Positions 55,678 through 64,000 of a stretch of 64,000 nt of DNA are shown piece after piece; the first letter of the stretch is position 1; every line of letters begins with the position of its first letter. A program made the translations under genes and the position numbers. Under the pieces are notes generated by a model. That model saw only the letters and a list, made by a program, of their open reading frames with translations. It ran no database searches and was not told where the DNA came from. The stretch is from Streptomyces sp. RerS4 (GTDB taxonomy: Bacteria; Actinomycetota; Actinomycetes; Streptomycetales; Streptomycetaceae): the NCBI RefSeq assembly GCF_023515955.1, contig NZ_CP097322.1, positions 2,048,001 through 2,112,000 of the forward strand, given 5' to 3'.

Positions 55678-55996
55678 AGCGCCCTCTCAGATAACGGCGC
55701 GGCAGGCGTACGCCGCGCCGCGCACGCGGAGTGTTACCGGGTTTCACACGGTCCGGGGCGGCCGGTGAGGGCCGGGCTCCGGCCGGTTCGCGCCACTTTA
55801 GTGCAACGGTCGTCGCGGTCAACGAACCGCCCCGCGCCCGGTGCGCCCCTCCCCCGCCGAACCGACGAAAGCCCCGAATCACCCGATCGGGGGCACCCGT
55901 CCAACCTTGTGGGTTAGCTCACAACAAGCCTGGATGGCCTTCTTTGTCCACCCTCACTCCATGCCAGTCCGAGCTGTGACCATTACCGTCGTAGTC
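55678..55996. promoter_or_regulatory. Divergent region rsmH / carbonic anhydrase with palindrome
   Basis: A 319-base gap without a credible gene; no mraZ is present upstream of rsmH. The best site is TTGTGGGTTAGCTCACAA at 55907-55924, symmetric at 14 of 18 positions, resembling operators of GntR- or LacI-type repressors. It lies 72 bases upstream of the carbonic anhydrase start. The rsmH promoter must lie in the rest, which I cannot resolve. Confidence 0.5.
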
Positions 55997-56545
55997 ATGA
56001 CGACTTCCGCATCCCTGCCCGCCCACTCCGCCCCCCAGGCAGCCGGCGACTCCGTCACCGATCGACTCGTCGCCGCCAACCGCCGATACGCGGCCGCGTT
56101 CACCGACCCCGGCATGGATGCCCGTCCGGTCCTGCGCGTGGCCGTCGTGGCCTGCATGGACGCCCGCCTCGACCTGCACAAGGCCCTCGGCCTGGAGCTG
56201 GGCGACTGCCACACCATCCGCAACGCCGGCGGCGTCGTCACCGACGACACCATCCGCTCCCTCACCATCAGCCAGCGCGCCCTGGGCACCCGCGCGGTCA
56301 TACTCATCCACCACACCGGCTGCGGCCTCGAAAGTCTGACCGAGGACTTCCGCCACGAGCTGGAGGACGAGGTCGGCCAGCGCCCCGCCTGGGCCGTGGA
56401 GGCCTTCCGCGACGTCGACCAGGACGTCCGCCAGTCCATGCAGCGCGTGCGCACCAACCCCTTCCTGCTCCACAAGGACGATGTGCGAGGCTTCGTCTTC
56501 GACGTGCACACCGGACTCCTTCGGGAGATCGATCCCGCCTGCTGA
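55997..56545 (+). CDS. Beta-carbonic anhydrase
   Basis: This 182-residue enzyme interconverts carbon dioxide and bicarbonate. The zinc ligands of the beta class are visible: VVACMDARLDLHKALGL with Cys and the Asp-Arg pair, and ILIHHTGCGLE with His and Cys. RNAGGVVTDDTIRSL is also typical. I chose ATG at 55997 (MTTSASLPAHSAP); the longer frame from 55841 covers the promoter region. It is divergent from rsmH; the palindrome at 55907 may regulate it. Confidence 0.93.
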   Translation: MTTSASLPAHSAPQAAGDSVTDRLVAANRRYAAAFTDPGMDARPVLRVAVVACMDARLDLHKALGLELGDCHTIRNAGGVVTDDTIRSLTISQRALGTRAVILIHHTGCGLESLTEDFRHELEDEVGQRPAWAVEAFRDVDQDVRQSMQRVRTNPFLLHKDDVRGFVFDVHTGLLREIDPAC

Positions 56546-56681
56546 GTGACACGGGACCGGAACGCCGTCAAGAATGCGGGGATGACGTCACCCGGAAAGC
56601 CTCCGGGTCGACGTCCGTGTTCAGGGGTGGGCCGGTTCAAGCGCCAGTGGCGTCGGCCCTGGAAAGGCCGAGGAGAACCTG

Positions 56682-57691
<1,010 letters not shown>

Positions 57692-57692
<1 letters not shown>

Positions 57693-59044
57693 TGGGGGCC
57701 GGTGCCGCGCACGGCGCCGGCGGGCAGGTGAGGGACCCGGAGGGGCTGCGGGCCTCGCTGGCCGGGCTGACCACCCGGGGCCGCTCGTTCCTGGCCGCCG
57801 GAGCGGCCGCCGCGGTGTGCGCGTACGTCCTGGGCCAGGGCCAGCTGCTGCGGGTCGGGCTGTTGCTCGTCGTCCTGCCGCTGATCTGCGTGGTGGCCCT
57901 GCACCGCACCCGCCACCGGGTCACCGCCGGTCGCCGGCTCAGCCCGGTGCGGGTGTCCGCCGGCGGCGAGGCGCGGGTGCGCCTGCGGCTGGAGAACGTC
58001 TCGCGGATGCCCACGGGGCTGCTCATGCTCCAGGACCGCGTGCCCTACGTGATGGGGCCGCGGCCCCGCTTCGTCCTGGACCGGGTCGAGGCCGGCGGCC
58101 GGCGCGAGGTCTCCTACCGGGTCCGCTCCGACCTGCGCGGCCGCTACCCGCTGGGCCCGCTCCAGCTGCGGCTGACCGACCCCTTCGGGCTGGTCGAGAT
58201 CACCCGTTCCTTCACCGCCTACGACCTCCTCACCGTCGTCCCCCGCACCCAACCCCTGCCCCCGGTCCGCATGACCGGCGAGGCGGGCGGCTACGGCGAC
58301 GGCAGCCGCCGCTCCCTGGCCCTGTCCGGCGACGACGACGTGATCCCGCGCGGCTACCGGCGCGGCGACGACCTGCGCCGCGTGCACTGGCGCTCCACCG
58401 CCCGCTACGGCGAGCTGATGGTGCGCCGCGAGGAACAGCCGCAGCGCAGCAAGGCCACCGTCCTGCTGGACACCCGCGACCTCGCCTACGAGGGCACCGG
58501 CCCCGACTCCGCCTTCGAGTGGGCGGTCTCCGCCGCTGCCTCCACCCTGCTGCACGTCCTCGAACGGGGCTTCTCCGCGCGGCTGCTGACCGACACCGGT
58601 GACGCGGTGCCCGGCGCCGGCGGCTTCTCCTCCGGCGGCTCCGAGTCCGCCGAGGCGGCCGGGCTGATGATGGACACCCTCGCGATCGTCGGCCACTCCT
58701 CGGGCCAGGGCCTGGCCGGGGCCTACGAGGCCCTGCGCGGCGGCGCCCAGGGCCCTGCCTCCCCCGCCGGCGACGGCCTGCTGATCGCGTTCTTCGGCGA
58801 CCTGGACGACGTACAGACCGAGATGGCGGCCCGGATGCGGCAGCGCAGCTCGGGCGCGGTGGCGTTCGTACTGGACTCCGCGACCTGGGCCGGGGAGCCC
58901 TCGCGGGTGGAGGAGCGGCTGCGCCGGCTGCGGGACGCGGGCTGGACGGCGCTGGCCGTACCTGCCGGCGCCGCGTTCGACGAGCTGTGGCGACAGGCCG
59001 GGAACGCTCCCCTCGGCACGGCGAACACCGGAGGTTGGGGATGA
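57692..59044 (+). CDS. DUF58 protein
   Basis: A 450-residue DUF58 protein, the usual partner of MoxR. Two membrane helices lie near the N terminus (SFLAAGAAAAVCAYVLGQG and LLRVGLLLVVLPLICVVAL). The DUF58 core is DDVIPRGYRRGDDLRRVHWRSTARYGELMVRREE near residue 220, followed by a von Willebrand A-like fold (TVLLDTRDLAYE). It overlaps both neighbours by a few bases, so the three genes are made together. Exact role is unknown. Confidence 0.9.
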
Positions 59045-61596
59045 GCGGGCGGACGCGCGTGACGCTCTTCGGCATGCTGGCGACGCTGCTGACCGCCTGG
59101 TCGCTGGCCCCGCTGGTGGAGAGCTCCGGCTGGCTGCTCCAGGCCGCCGCCCTGCTGGGCGTGCAGGCGCTGGTGGGCGCCGGCGGGCGGCGGATCCCGC
59201 TGGCGCGGTCGCTGACGGTGGCCGCGCAGGCGCTGGTGTCGCTGCTGCTGCTCGCCCTGCTGTTCGCGGGGAAGGCCGAGTCCACCGGGAGCGGGCCGAT
59301 GGCCTTCCTGGTGACCGACTTCGGCGGTCTGTTCGGGCAGGGTGCGCGGGACGTCGCCGAGTTCGCGACCCCCGCGCCGCTGACGGACGGCATCCGGTTG
59401 CTGCTGCTGGCCGGGGTGCTGGCGATCGGGCTGCTGGTCGACGTCCTGGCGGTGACGATGCGCACGGCCGCCGCCGCCGGGCTGCCGCTGCTCGCGCTGT
59501 ACTCGGTGGCCGCCGGGCTATCGGCCGGCCGGGGCGGGGCCTGGTTCGCGTTCCTGCTGGCCGGCGCCGGGTACCTGATGCTGCTGCTGGCCGAGGGCCG
59601 GGACCGGCTCGCCCAGTGGGGCCGGGTCTTCGGCGGGGCGCCCGCCGGACCGGTGTCGGCCGCCTCCGGCTACGGCGGCGCCTCGGCCTCCGGCGGCGGC
59701 CGGGCCGTGTCGCCCGTACGCACCGGCCGCCGCATCGGCGTGGCCGCCCTGGGCCTGGCCCTGGCGGTGCCGGCCGCGCTGCCGACGCTCGGCGGCGGGG
59801 TGCTGGGCGCGGCGGGAGAGGACGGCTCGGCGGCCGGCGGGGGCGGCACGATCTCGGCGGTGAACCCGCTGGTGTCCCTGCAGAGCAGCCTCAACGCCCA
59901 GGACAACCGGGTGATCCTCAAGTACCGCACGGACAGCCCGCAGCTGGGCGAGCAGTACCTGCGGATCCTGGCGCTGGACGAGTTCAACGGGGTCAAGTGG
60001 GAGGCGGCGGGCCGCCCGCTGACCGATGTGCCCGCCCGGCTGCCGAACCCGCAGGGGCTCGACGACCGGGTCCGCGGCAGCGCGGTCGAGGTGCGCACCA
60101 CCCTCTCGGCCGCCGAAACCTACGCGCAGCGCTACCTGCCGATGCCCTACCCGGCGACGCAGATCGACATCGGCGGCAAGTGGCGCTACGAGCCCGCCGG
60201 CCGCACCCTCGTCGGGGACCAGCTGGGCAAGGACCGCTTCCAGAACGTGCAGGGCGCCCAGTACACCGTACGCAGTCTGCTGCTGCGGCCCACGGCGCAG
60301 CAGCTCCAGGCGGCGCCGGAGGCGAACCCCTTCGTGCGGGCCGAGTACACGAGGGTGCCGGACAACCTGCCGCCGGTGGTGGCGGAGACCGCCCGGCAGG
60401 TCACGCAGGGCTCGCGGGACAACTACACGCGGGCGGTGAAGCTCCAGGACTGGTTCGCGGTCAACGGCGGCTTCCGCTACGACACCAAGGTGTCCTCGGG
60501 GACGGGTTCGCAGGCCATCGCCCGCTTCCTGAACGACAAGGAGGGCTTCTGCGTCCACTTCGCCTTCTCGATGGCGGCGATGTCGCGCACCCTCGGCATC
60601 CCGGCCCGGGTGGCCGTCGGATTCACCCCGGGTGAGAAGCAGTCCGACGGCAGTGTGAACGTCTCCATGCGGGACGCGCACGCCTGGCCCGAGCTGTACT
60701 TCGAGGGCGTGGGCTGGACCCGCTTCGAGCCGACGCCCCGCGCGGGGATCACGGTGCCGGACTACAGCCGCGCCGACACCCCGGCCCCGCTGCCGGTGGC
60801 GCCGTCCGCGCTGCCCTCGCAGTCCGCCGCGGCTCCGGCGCCGGCGCCCTCCCAGAGCGACGCCTGCCCGCCCGAGCTGAGGAAGCTCGGGGAGTGCGGC
60901 GCCGCCGCGCCGACGCAGAACAAGGCGGCGGACTCCGGTGGGCCCTCGGTGGGCGCGGTGCTCGGCTGGGGCGCGGTCGCTCTTGCCGTCGTGGGGCTGC
61001 CGCTGCTGCCGGTGCTGTGGCGCCGCCGGGTCCGGACGCGGCGGCTGGCCTCGGGCGGGGCCCTGGCCGCGTGGGAGGAGCTGGGCGACGCGGCGTGGGA
61101 CCTCGGTATCCCGCCGGACGAGGCGCTGTCGCCGCGTCAGGCAGCCGCCCGGCTCGTGCTGCTGGGCCGGCTGGACCGGGAGGCCGAGCAGGCGGTGCAC
61201 CGGGTCGCGGGCGCGGTCGAACGGGCCCTGTACGCCCCGCCGGGCGCGCGCGTCGCCTCCGAGGGGCCGCGCGCGGACGTGGAGCTGGTCCGGGCGGCGC
61301 TGACTGCGGAGCCGGCCGGTGGGCGCGGCTGCGGGCCCTGTTCCTGCCCTCCTCGGCGGCGCGGGTCTCCTGGGCGGTCTCGGCCCGCTGGGCGGCGTAC
61401 GCGCCGCCGCGGCTGCCGGTCACGCTGCCGCTGCCGCTGCTGCGCCGGCTGCGGTCGCCGCGGCGGTAGAGCCGGCGCGCGGCGGTACGCGAAACGCCGG
61501 TGGCGCCGGGCTCGTTCCCCCCGAGCCCGGCGCCACCGGCGTTCCGTCGATCCGGCCGGGGACCCGACCCGCTCCGCGGCCCCGTGTCCGCGGTGA
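59041..61596 (+). CDS. Membrane transglutaminase-like protein, C-terminal frameshift
   Basis: A large membrane protein with an N-terminal block of six to eight helices and an extracellular transglutaminase domain. The catalytic cysteine is in DKEGFCVHFAFSMAAMSRTLGIPARV and the histidine in MRDAHAWPELYFEGVGWTRFEPTP. A further helix (VLGWGAVALAVVGLPLLPVLW) and a DUF4129-like C terminus follow. As sequenced, the frame runs to 61596 through a Cys/Arg-rich tail and over the terminator. The natural ending, RWARLRALFLPSSAARVSWAV... RRLRSPRR, lies one frame over and stops at 61469; a base is missing near 61315-61322. The ATG overlaps the DUF58 stop. Confidence 0.88.
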   Translation: MSGRTRVTLFGMLATLLTAWSLAPLVESSGWLLQAAALLGVQALVGAGGRRIPLARSLTVAAQALVSLLLLALLFAGKAESTGSGPMAFLVTDFGGLFGQGARDVAEFATPAPLTDGIRLLLLAGVLAIGLLVDVLAVTMRTAAAAGLPLLALYSVAAGLSAGRGGAWFAFLLAGAGYLMLLLAEGRDRLAQWGRVFGGAPAGPVSAASGYGGASASGGGRAVSPVRTGRRIGVAALGLALAVPAALPTLGGGVLGAAGEDGSAAGGGGTISAVNPLVSLQSSLNAQDNRVILKYRTDSPQLGEQYLRILALDEFNGVKWEAAGRPLTDVPARLPNPQGLDDRVRGSAVEVRTTLSAAETYAQRYLPMPYPATQIDIGGKWRYEPAGRTLVGDQLGKDRFQNVQGAQYTVRSLLLRPTAQQLQAAPEANPFVRAEYTRVPDNLPPVVAETARQVTQGSRDNYTRAVKLQDWFAVNGGFRYDTKVSSGTGSQAIARFLNDKEGFCVHFAFSMAAMSRTLGIPARVAVGFTPGEKQSDGSVNVSMRDAHAWPELYFEGVGWTRFEPTPRAGITVPDYSRADTPAPLPVAPSALPSQSAAAPAPAPSQSDACPPELRKLGECGAAAPTQNKAADSGGPSVGAVLGWGAVALAVVGLPLLPVLWRRRVRTRRLASGGALAAWEELGDAAWDLGIPPDEALSPRQAAARLVLLGRLDREAEQAVHRVAGAVERALYAPPGARVASEGPRADVELVRAALTAEPAGGRGCGPCSCPPRRRGSPGRSRPAGRRTRRRGCRSRCRCRCCAGCGRRGGRAGARRYAKRRWRRARSPRARRHRRSVDPAGDPTRSAAPCPR
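61493..61543. terminator. Strong terminator after the transglutaminase gene
   Basis: A perfect 22-base stem: the arm at 61493-61514 begins AACGCCGGTGGCGC and is inverted at 61522-61543, with a 7-base loop. Its position 24 bases after 61469 supports 61469 as the true end of the transglutaminase gene. The next gene converges. Confidence 0.92.
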
Positions 61597-61738
61597 GGGC
61601 CGAGTACCCCTGTCCGTCGCCTCCAGTCTGCTGTCTTCGCAGGTGGGAGCCATCCGTACGCGTACTCATCTCTCGCCGTAGGTACGGATACTCAGTTCTA
61701 CGCCGCCCGCCCCCGCGAGCGGCACCGCCGACCGGGGG

Positions 61739-62404
61739 TCACCGGCTGCCGCTGACCCGGCCCCGCAGCAGCAGCGACAGCGCCGAGTGCACGTCGTCCA
61801 GCGACCGCTCGCTCTGGAACGCCTGCCAGTCCAGCGCCGCGACCAGGACCATCCCGACGAGCGCCGCCGCCGTGAGCGGTACGTCGATCTCCGCGCTCAG
61901 CTCGCCGCGTTCGACGCCCTCGCGCAGCACCGTCTCGACCACGGCCACCGCCTCCTGCCGGACCACCATGAGGGTGGACTGCCAGGCCCGGTTGGTCCGC
62001 CAGAGTTCGGCGACGTAGAGCTGGGTGAAGGCCGGGTAGCGGTCGATGAAGACGAGGCCTGCCCGGATCATGGCGTCGAGGGCCTCGACGCGGGTGCCGC
62101 CCCGCTCCTGCGTCTCGCGGGCCGCGTCCCGCAGCGAGGCGGTGAGCAGCCCCACGCCGTGCCGCAGCAGCTCCTCGAAGAGTTCGGTCTTGCTCGCGAA
62201 GTTGTAGTAGACGGTGCCCTTGGCGACTCCGGCCCGCTCTGCGATCTCGTCGACCGTGGTCGCGGAGAAGCCCTGCTCGGCGATGAGGGTGACGGCGGCC
62301 TCGTAGAGCTTCTGCCGGGTGGCGGCCCGGCGACCGCCGCCCGTGGTCGTGCTCGTGCCCGTGCCCGTGCCGGCGCTGCTGCTTTCCATGGCGTTGATTC
62401 TCAC
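61739..62404 (-). CDS. TetR family regulator
   Basis: A 221-residue repressor. A Ser/Gly/Thr-rich tail of about 25 residues precedes the helix-turn-helix FSATTVDEIAERAGVAKGTVYYNFASKTELFEELL (about 45-80). The ligand domain contains FIDRYPAFTQLYVAELWR. The GTG at 62404 lies 14 bases after the stop of the YhgE gene, with AAGGGG upstream; ATG at 62389 is an alternative. Being downstream of and co-directional with the YhgE/Pip gene, it probably controls that operon. Confidence 0.9.
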   Translation of the reverse strand: MRINAMESSSAGTGTGTSTTTGGGRRAATRQKLYEAAVTLIAEQGFSATTVDEIAERAGVAKGTVYYNFASKTELFEELLRHGVGLLTASLRDAARETQERGGTRVEALDAMIRAGLVFIDRYPAFTQLYVAELWRTNRAWQSTLMVVRQEAVAVVETVLREGVERGELSAEIDVPLTAAALVGMVLVAALDWQAFQSERSLDDVHSALSLLLRGRVSGSR

Positions 62405-62418
62405 AGGTCAACAGCCCC

Positions 62419-64000
62419 TTACAGGCTCAGTTCCGGGTGCAGTCGGTCCATCGTCCACACCTGCTTGCCGCGTGCGGCGAGCGCCGTGAGGGCGAGGGCG
62501 CCGACCGTGAAGGCGGCCAGGACGGCGCAGCCCTGCCAGACCGGGGTGAGGTCGCCGCCGGTGATCAGGCGGCGCAGGCTCTCCACGATGTACGACATGG
62601 GCAGGTACGGGTGGATGGCGTTGAAGAACCCCGGGCTGGTCTGGACGGGGTAGGTGCCGCCCGCCGAGGTCAGCTGGAGCATCAGGACGGCCAGGACGAG
62701 GATGCGGCCGGCCGCGCCGAACTTGGCGTTGAGCCACTGGACGATCGCCGCGAAGCAGCCGGTGACCAGGACCAGGAAGGCGACGGTCAGGGCCGGTCGG
62801 GCCATCTCCAGGCCGAGGCCCCAGTGGAGTACGGACATCAGCGCACCCACCTGCGCGGCGCCGAGGCCGAGCACGGGCAGCCAGCCCGCGAGGGCGACCC
62901 GCCAGGGCGAGGCGCCGGCGGCGAGGGCCCGCTTGTTGAGCGGGACGATCAGCATGTACGCGACCATCGCGCCGACCCACAGGGAGAGCGGGATGAAGTA
63001 CGGGGCGAAGCCGGTGCCGTAGTTGGGCGCCTTGTGCAGGGACTGGTTGGCGAGCTGGACCGGGTCGGCCATGACCTGGGTGCGGGCGTCGCGCTGCTTC
63101 TGGTCGTAGTCCGGGATCTTCCCGGCGCCGTCGTGCAGGCCACCGGCGAGTTCGCCGCTGCCGTCGATCAGCTTGAACATGCCGCCGTTGAGGTTGTGCG
63201 CGCCGTCGCCGAGCTTGCCGACGCCCTCGGTGAGGGCTCCGGAGCCGCCGGCGGCGTTGCCGAGGCCGGAGTGCAACTTGGCCATGCCGTCGGCGACCTT
63301 GTGGGCGCCGGCGTTGAGGGCGTTGACCTTGGTGACGGCCGTGTCGAGGTCACCGGCGAGGCCGGGGGCCTTCTCGACCAGCTCGCGCGCCTTGTTCTCC
63401 AGGTCCTTCAGCTGCGTGCGCAGCTTCGCGACGTCCCCGTTCGCGTTGCCGGCGAGGGTGCCGACGTCGCCGGCGAGCAGGGCCGCCTCGGCGGTGGTGT
63501 CCTTGAGGGTCTTCGCCTCGGCGCACGCGGCCGGCGGCAACTGGGGCGTGGGGGTGAGGCAGTACTTCGAGTGGAAGCCGTCCGCGCGGGTGGCCGCCTG
63601 CTTGGTCACGGCGGCGACGGCCGGGGCCTTCTCGACGAACTTCCCCAGGTGGTTCTGGACGACCACGGAGGTGTCCATGACCAGCTTGGCGGTGTCCGCG
63701 AGGTTCTTGGGGTCCTTGACGAAGGGACGGGCCTTGGCGGCGGCGCCGTTGACCTTGTCGGCCACGGCCTGGGTGCCCTCCGCGACCTCCTTGGAGCCCG
63801 TCTTCAACTGGCCGGCGGCCGAGTTCAGCTTCTTCAGGCCGCCGGCGAGCTCGCCGGACTTCTCCTTGGCCGTGTCAAGGCCGTCGGCGAGGTCCTTCGC
63901 GCCCTGCTGGGCCTTGCCGGCGCCGTCCTTGAGCTTGTCGGCGCCGTCGGCGGCCTCGGCGGTCTTGTCGTGCAGGTCGGAGAAGGACACGAAGATCTTG
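62419..64000 (-). CDS. YhgE/Pip family membrane protein (5' end beyond the window)
   Basis: A membrane protein of the YhgE/Pip type, often tied to ESX-like secretion or phage infection in Gram-positive bacteria. The visible 527 residues begin in an open frame at the window edge (KIFVSFSDLHDKTAEAADGADKLKDGAG), so the N-terminal helix is missing. A long extracellular helical region with repeats such as GAGKAQQGAKDLADGL and GVGKLGDGAHNLNGG follows. The C-terminal part has six helices from YFIPLSLWVGAMVAYMLIV to AALAAFTVGALALTALA. Stop is TAA, 14 bases before the TetR gene. Confidence 0.85.
   Translation of the reverse strand, partial: KIFVSFSDLHDKTAEAADGADKLKDGAGKAQQGAKDLADGLDTAKEKSGELAGGLKKLNSAAGQLKTGSKEVAEGTQAVADKVNGAAAKARPFVKDPKNLADTAKLVMDTSVVVQNHLGKFVEKAPAVAAVTKQAATRADGFHSKYCLTPTPQLPPAACAEAKTLKDTTAEAALLAGDVGTLAGNANGDVAKLRTQLKDLENKARELVEKAPGLAGDLDTAVTKVNALNAGAHKVADGMAKLHSGLGNAAGGSGALTEGVGKLGDGAHNLNGGMFKLIDGSGELAGGLHDGAGKIPDYDQKQRDARTQVMADPVQLANQSLHKAPNYGTGFAPYFIPLSLWVGAMVAYMLIVPLNKRALAAGASPWRVALAGWLPVLGLGAAQVGALMSVLHWGLGLEMARPALTVAFLVLVTGCFAAIVQWLNAKFGAAGRILVLAVLMLQLTSAGGTYPVQTSPGFFNAIHPYLPMSYIVESLRRLITGGDLTPVWQGCAVLAAFTVGALALTALAARGKQVWTMDRLHPELSL

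Overview
This window is a very high-GC, gene-dense stretch of an actinobacterial chromosome, almost certainly Streptomyces or a close relative. The signs are the his/trp gene order with a PriA-type HisA, the large Q/P/M-rich DivIVA, SepF and YlmG beside ftsZ, the dcw cluster order, frequent GTG starts, GTGA/ATGA overlaps, and GGA-loop hairpin repeats typical of Streptomyces intergenic DNA. No tRNA, rRNA, CRISPR array, prophage, insertion sequence or biosynthetic cluster was seen. It is essentially a core-genome region.

Layout. (1) 1-9144, mostly minus strand: a histidine operon hisD-hisC-hisB-small membrane protein-hisH-priA-ridA-hisF, then hisI-trpE and a frameshifted Trp-operon membrane protein. 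One plus-strand gene (TIGR03085-like) lies between hisF and hisI. (2) 9271-12185, plus strand: a beta-helix membrane protein, a LON-domain protein and a YbaK deacylase. (3) 12296-16118, minus strand: NYN nuclease-like protein, ABC ATPase, ABC permease, four-TM protein. (4) 16351-26166: a 54-residue hydrophilic protein, dnaE (minus), then plus-strand DUF2252, a frameshifted membrane protein, a membrane-anchored DsbA-like protein, PhoD and a secreted M43-type metalloprotease. (5) 26249-30785: dienelactone hydrolase, MscS channel, a TetR/SRPBCC divergent pair with a clear operator, and a Na+/H+ antiporter. (6) 30945-37296: rluD, lspA and a DksA-like protein (minus), then a T-box riboswitch driving ileS (plus). 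(7) 37558-55677, minus strand: the division and cell-wall supercluster rsmH-ftsL-ftsI-murE-murF-mraY-murD-ftsW-murG-ftsQ-ftsZ-pgeF-yggS-sepF-ylmG-divIVA. (8) 55997-61596, plus strand: beta-carbonic anhydrase, then MoxR-DUF58-transglutaminase. (9) 61739-64000, minus strand: a YhgE/Pip export protein cut by the window edge, and its TetR neighbour.

How it works together. The his genes are translationally coupled and share PriA with tryptophan synthesis. The dcw genes make lipid II (MurE, MurF, MraY, MurD, MurG), build the divisome (FtsZ, SepF, FtsQ, FtsL) and supply septal synthases (FtsW, FtsI). DivIVA adds polar growth control.

Most notable observations: the ileS leader contains two mutually exclusive perfect pairings that explain Shine-Dalgarno control. 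IleS carries GAHH where HIGH is expected, a swap linked to mupirocin hyper-resistance. A 44-bp direct repeat plus a REP-like hairpin sits on the ftsL-ftsI junction, with reading-frame disruption. At least four single-base frameshifts occur in GC-rich runs of otherwise conserved genes, which makes base-calling error a serious possibility. Several candidate operators are described. I did not find a convincing previously undescribed multi-gene system.
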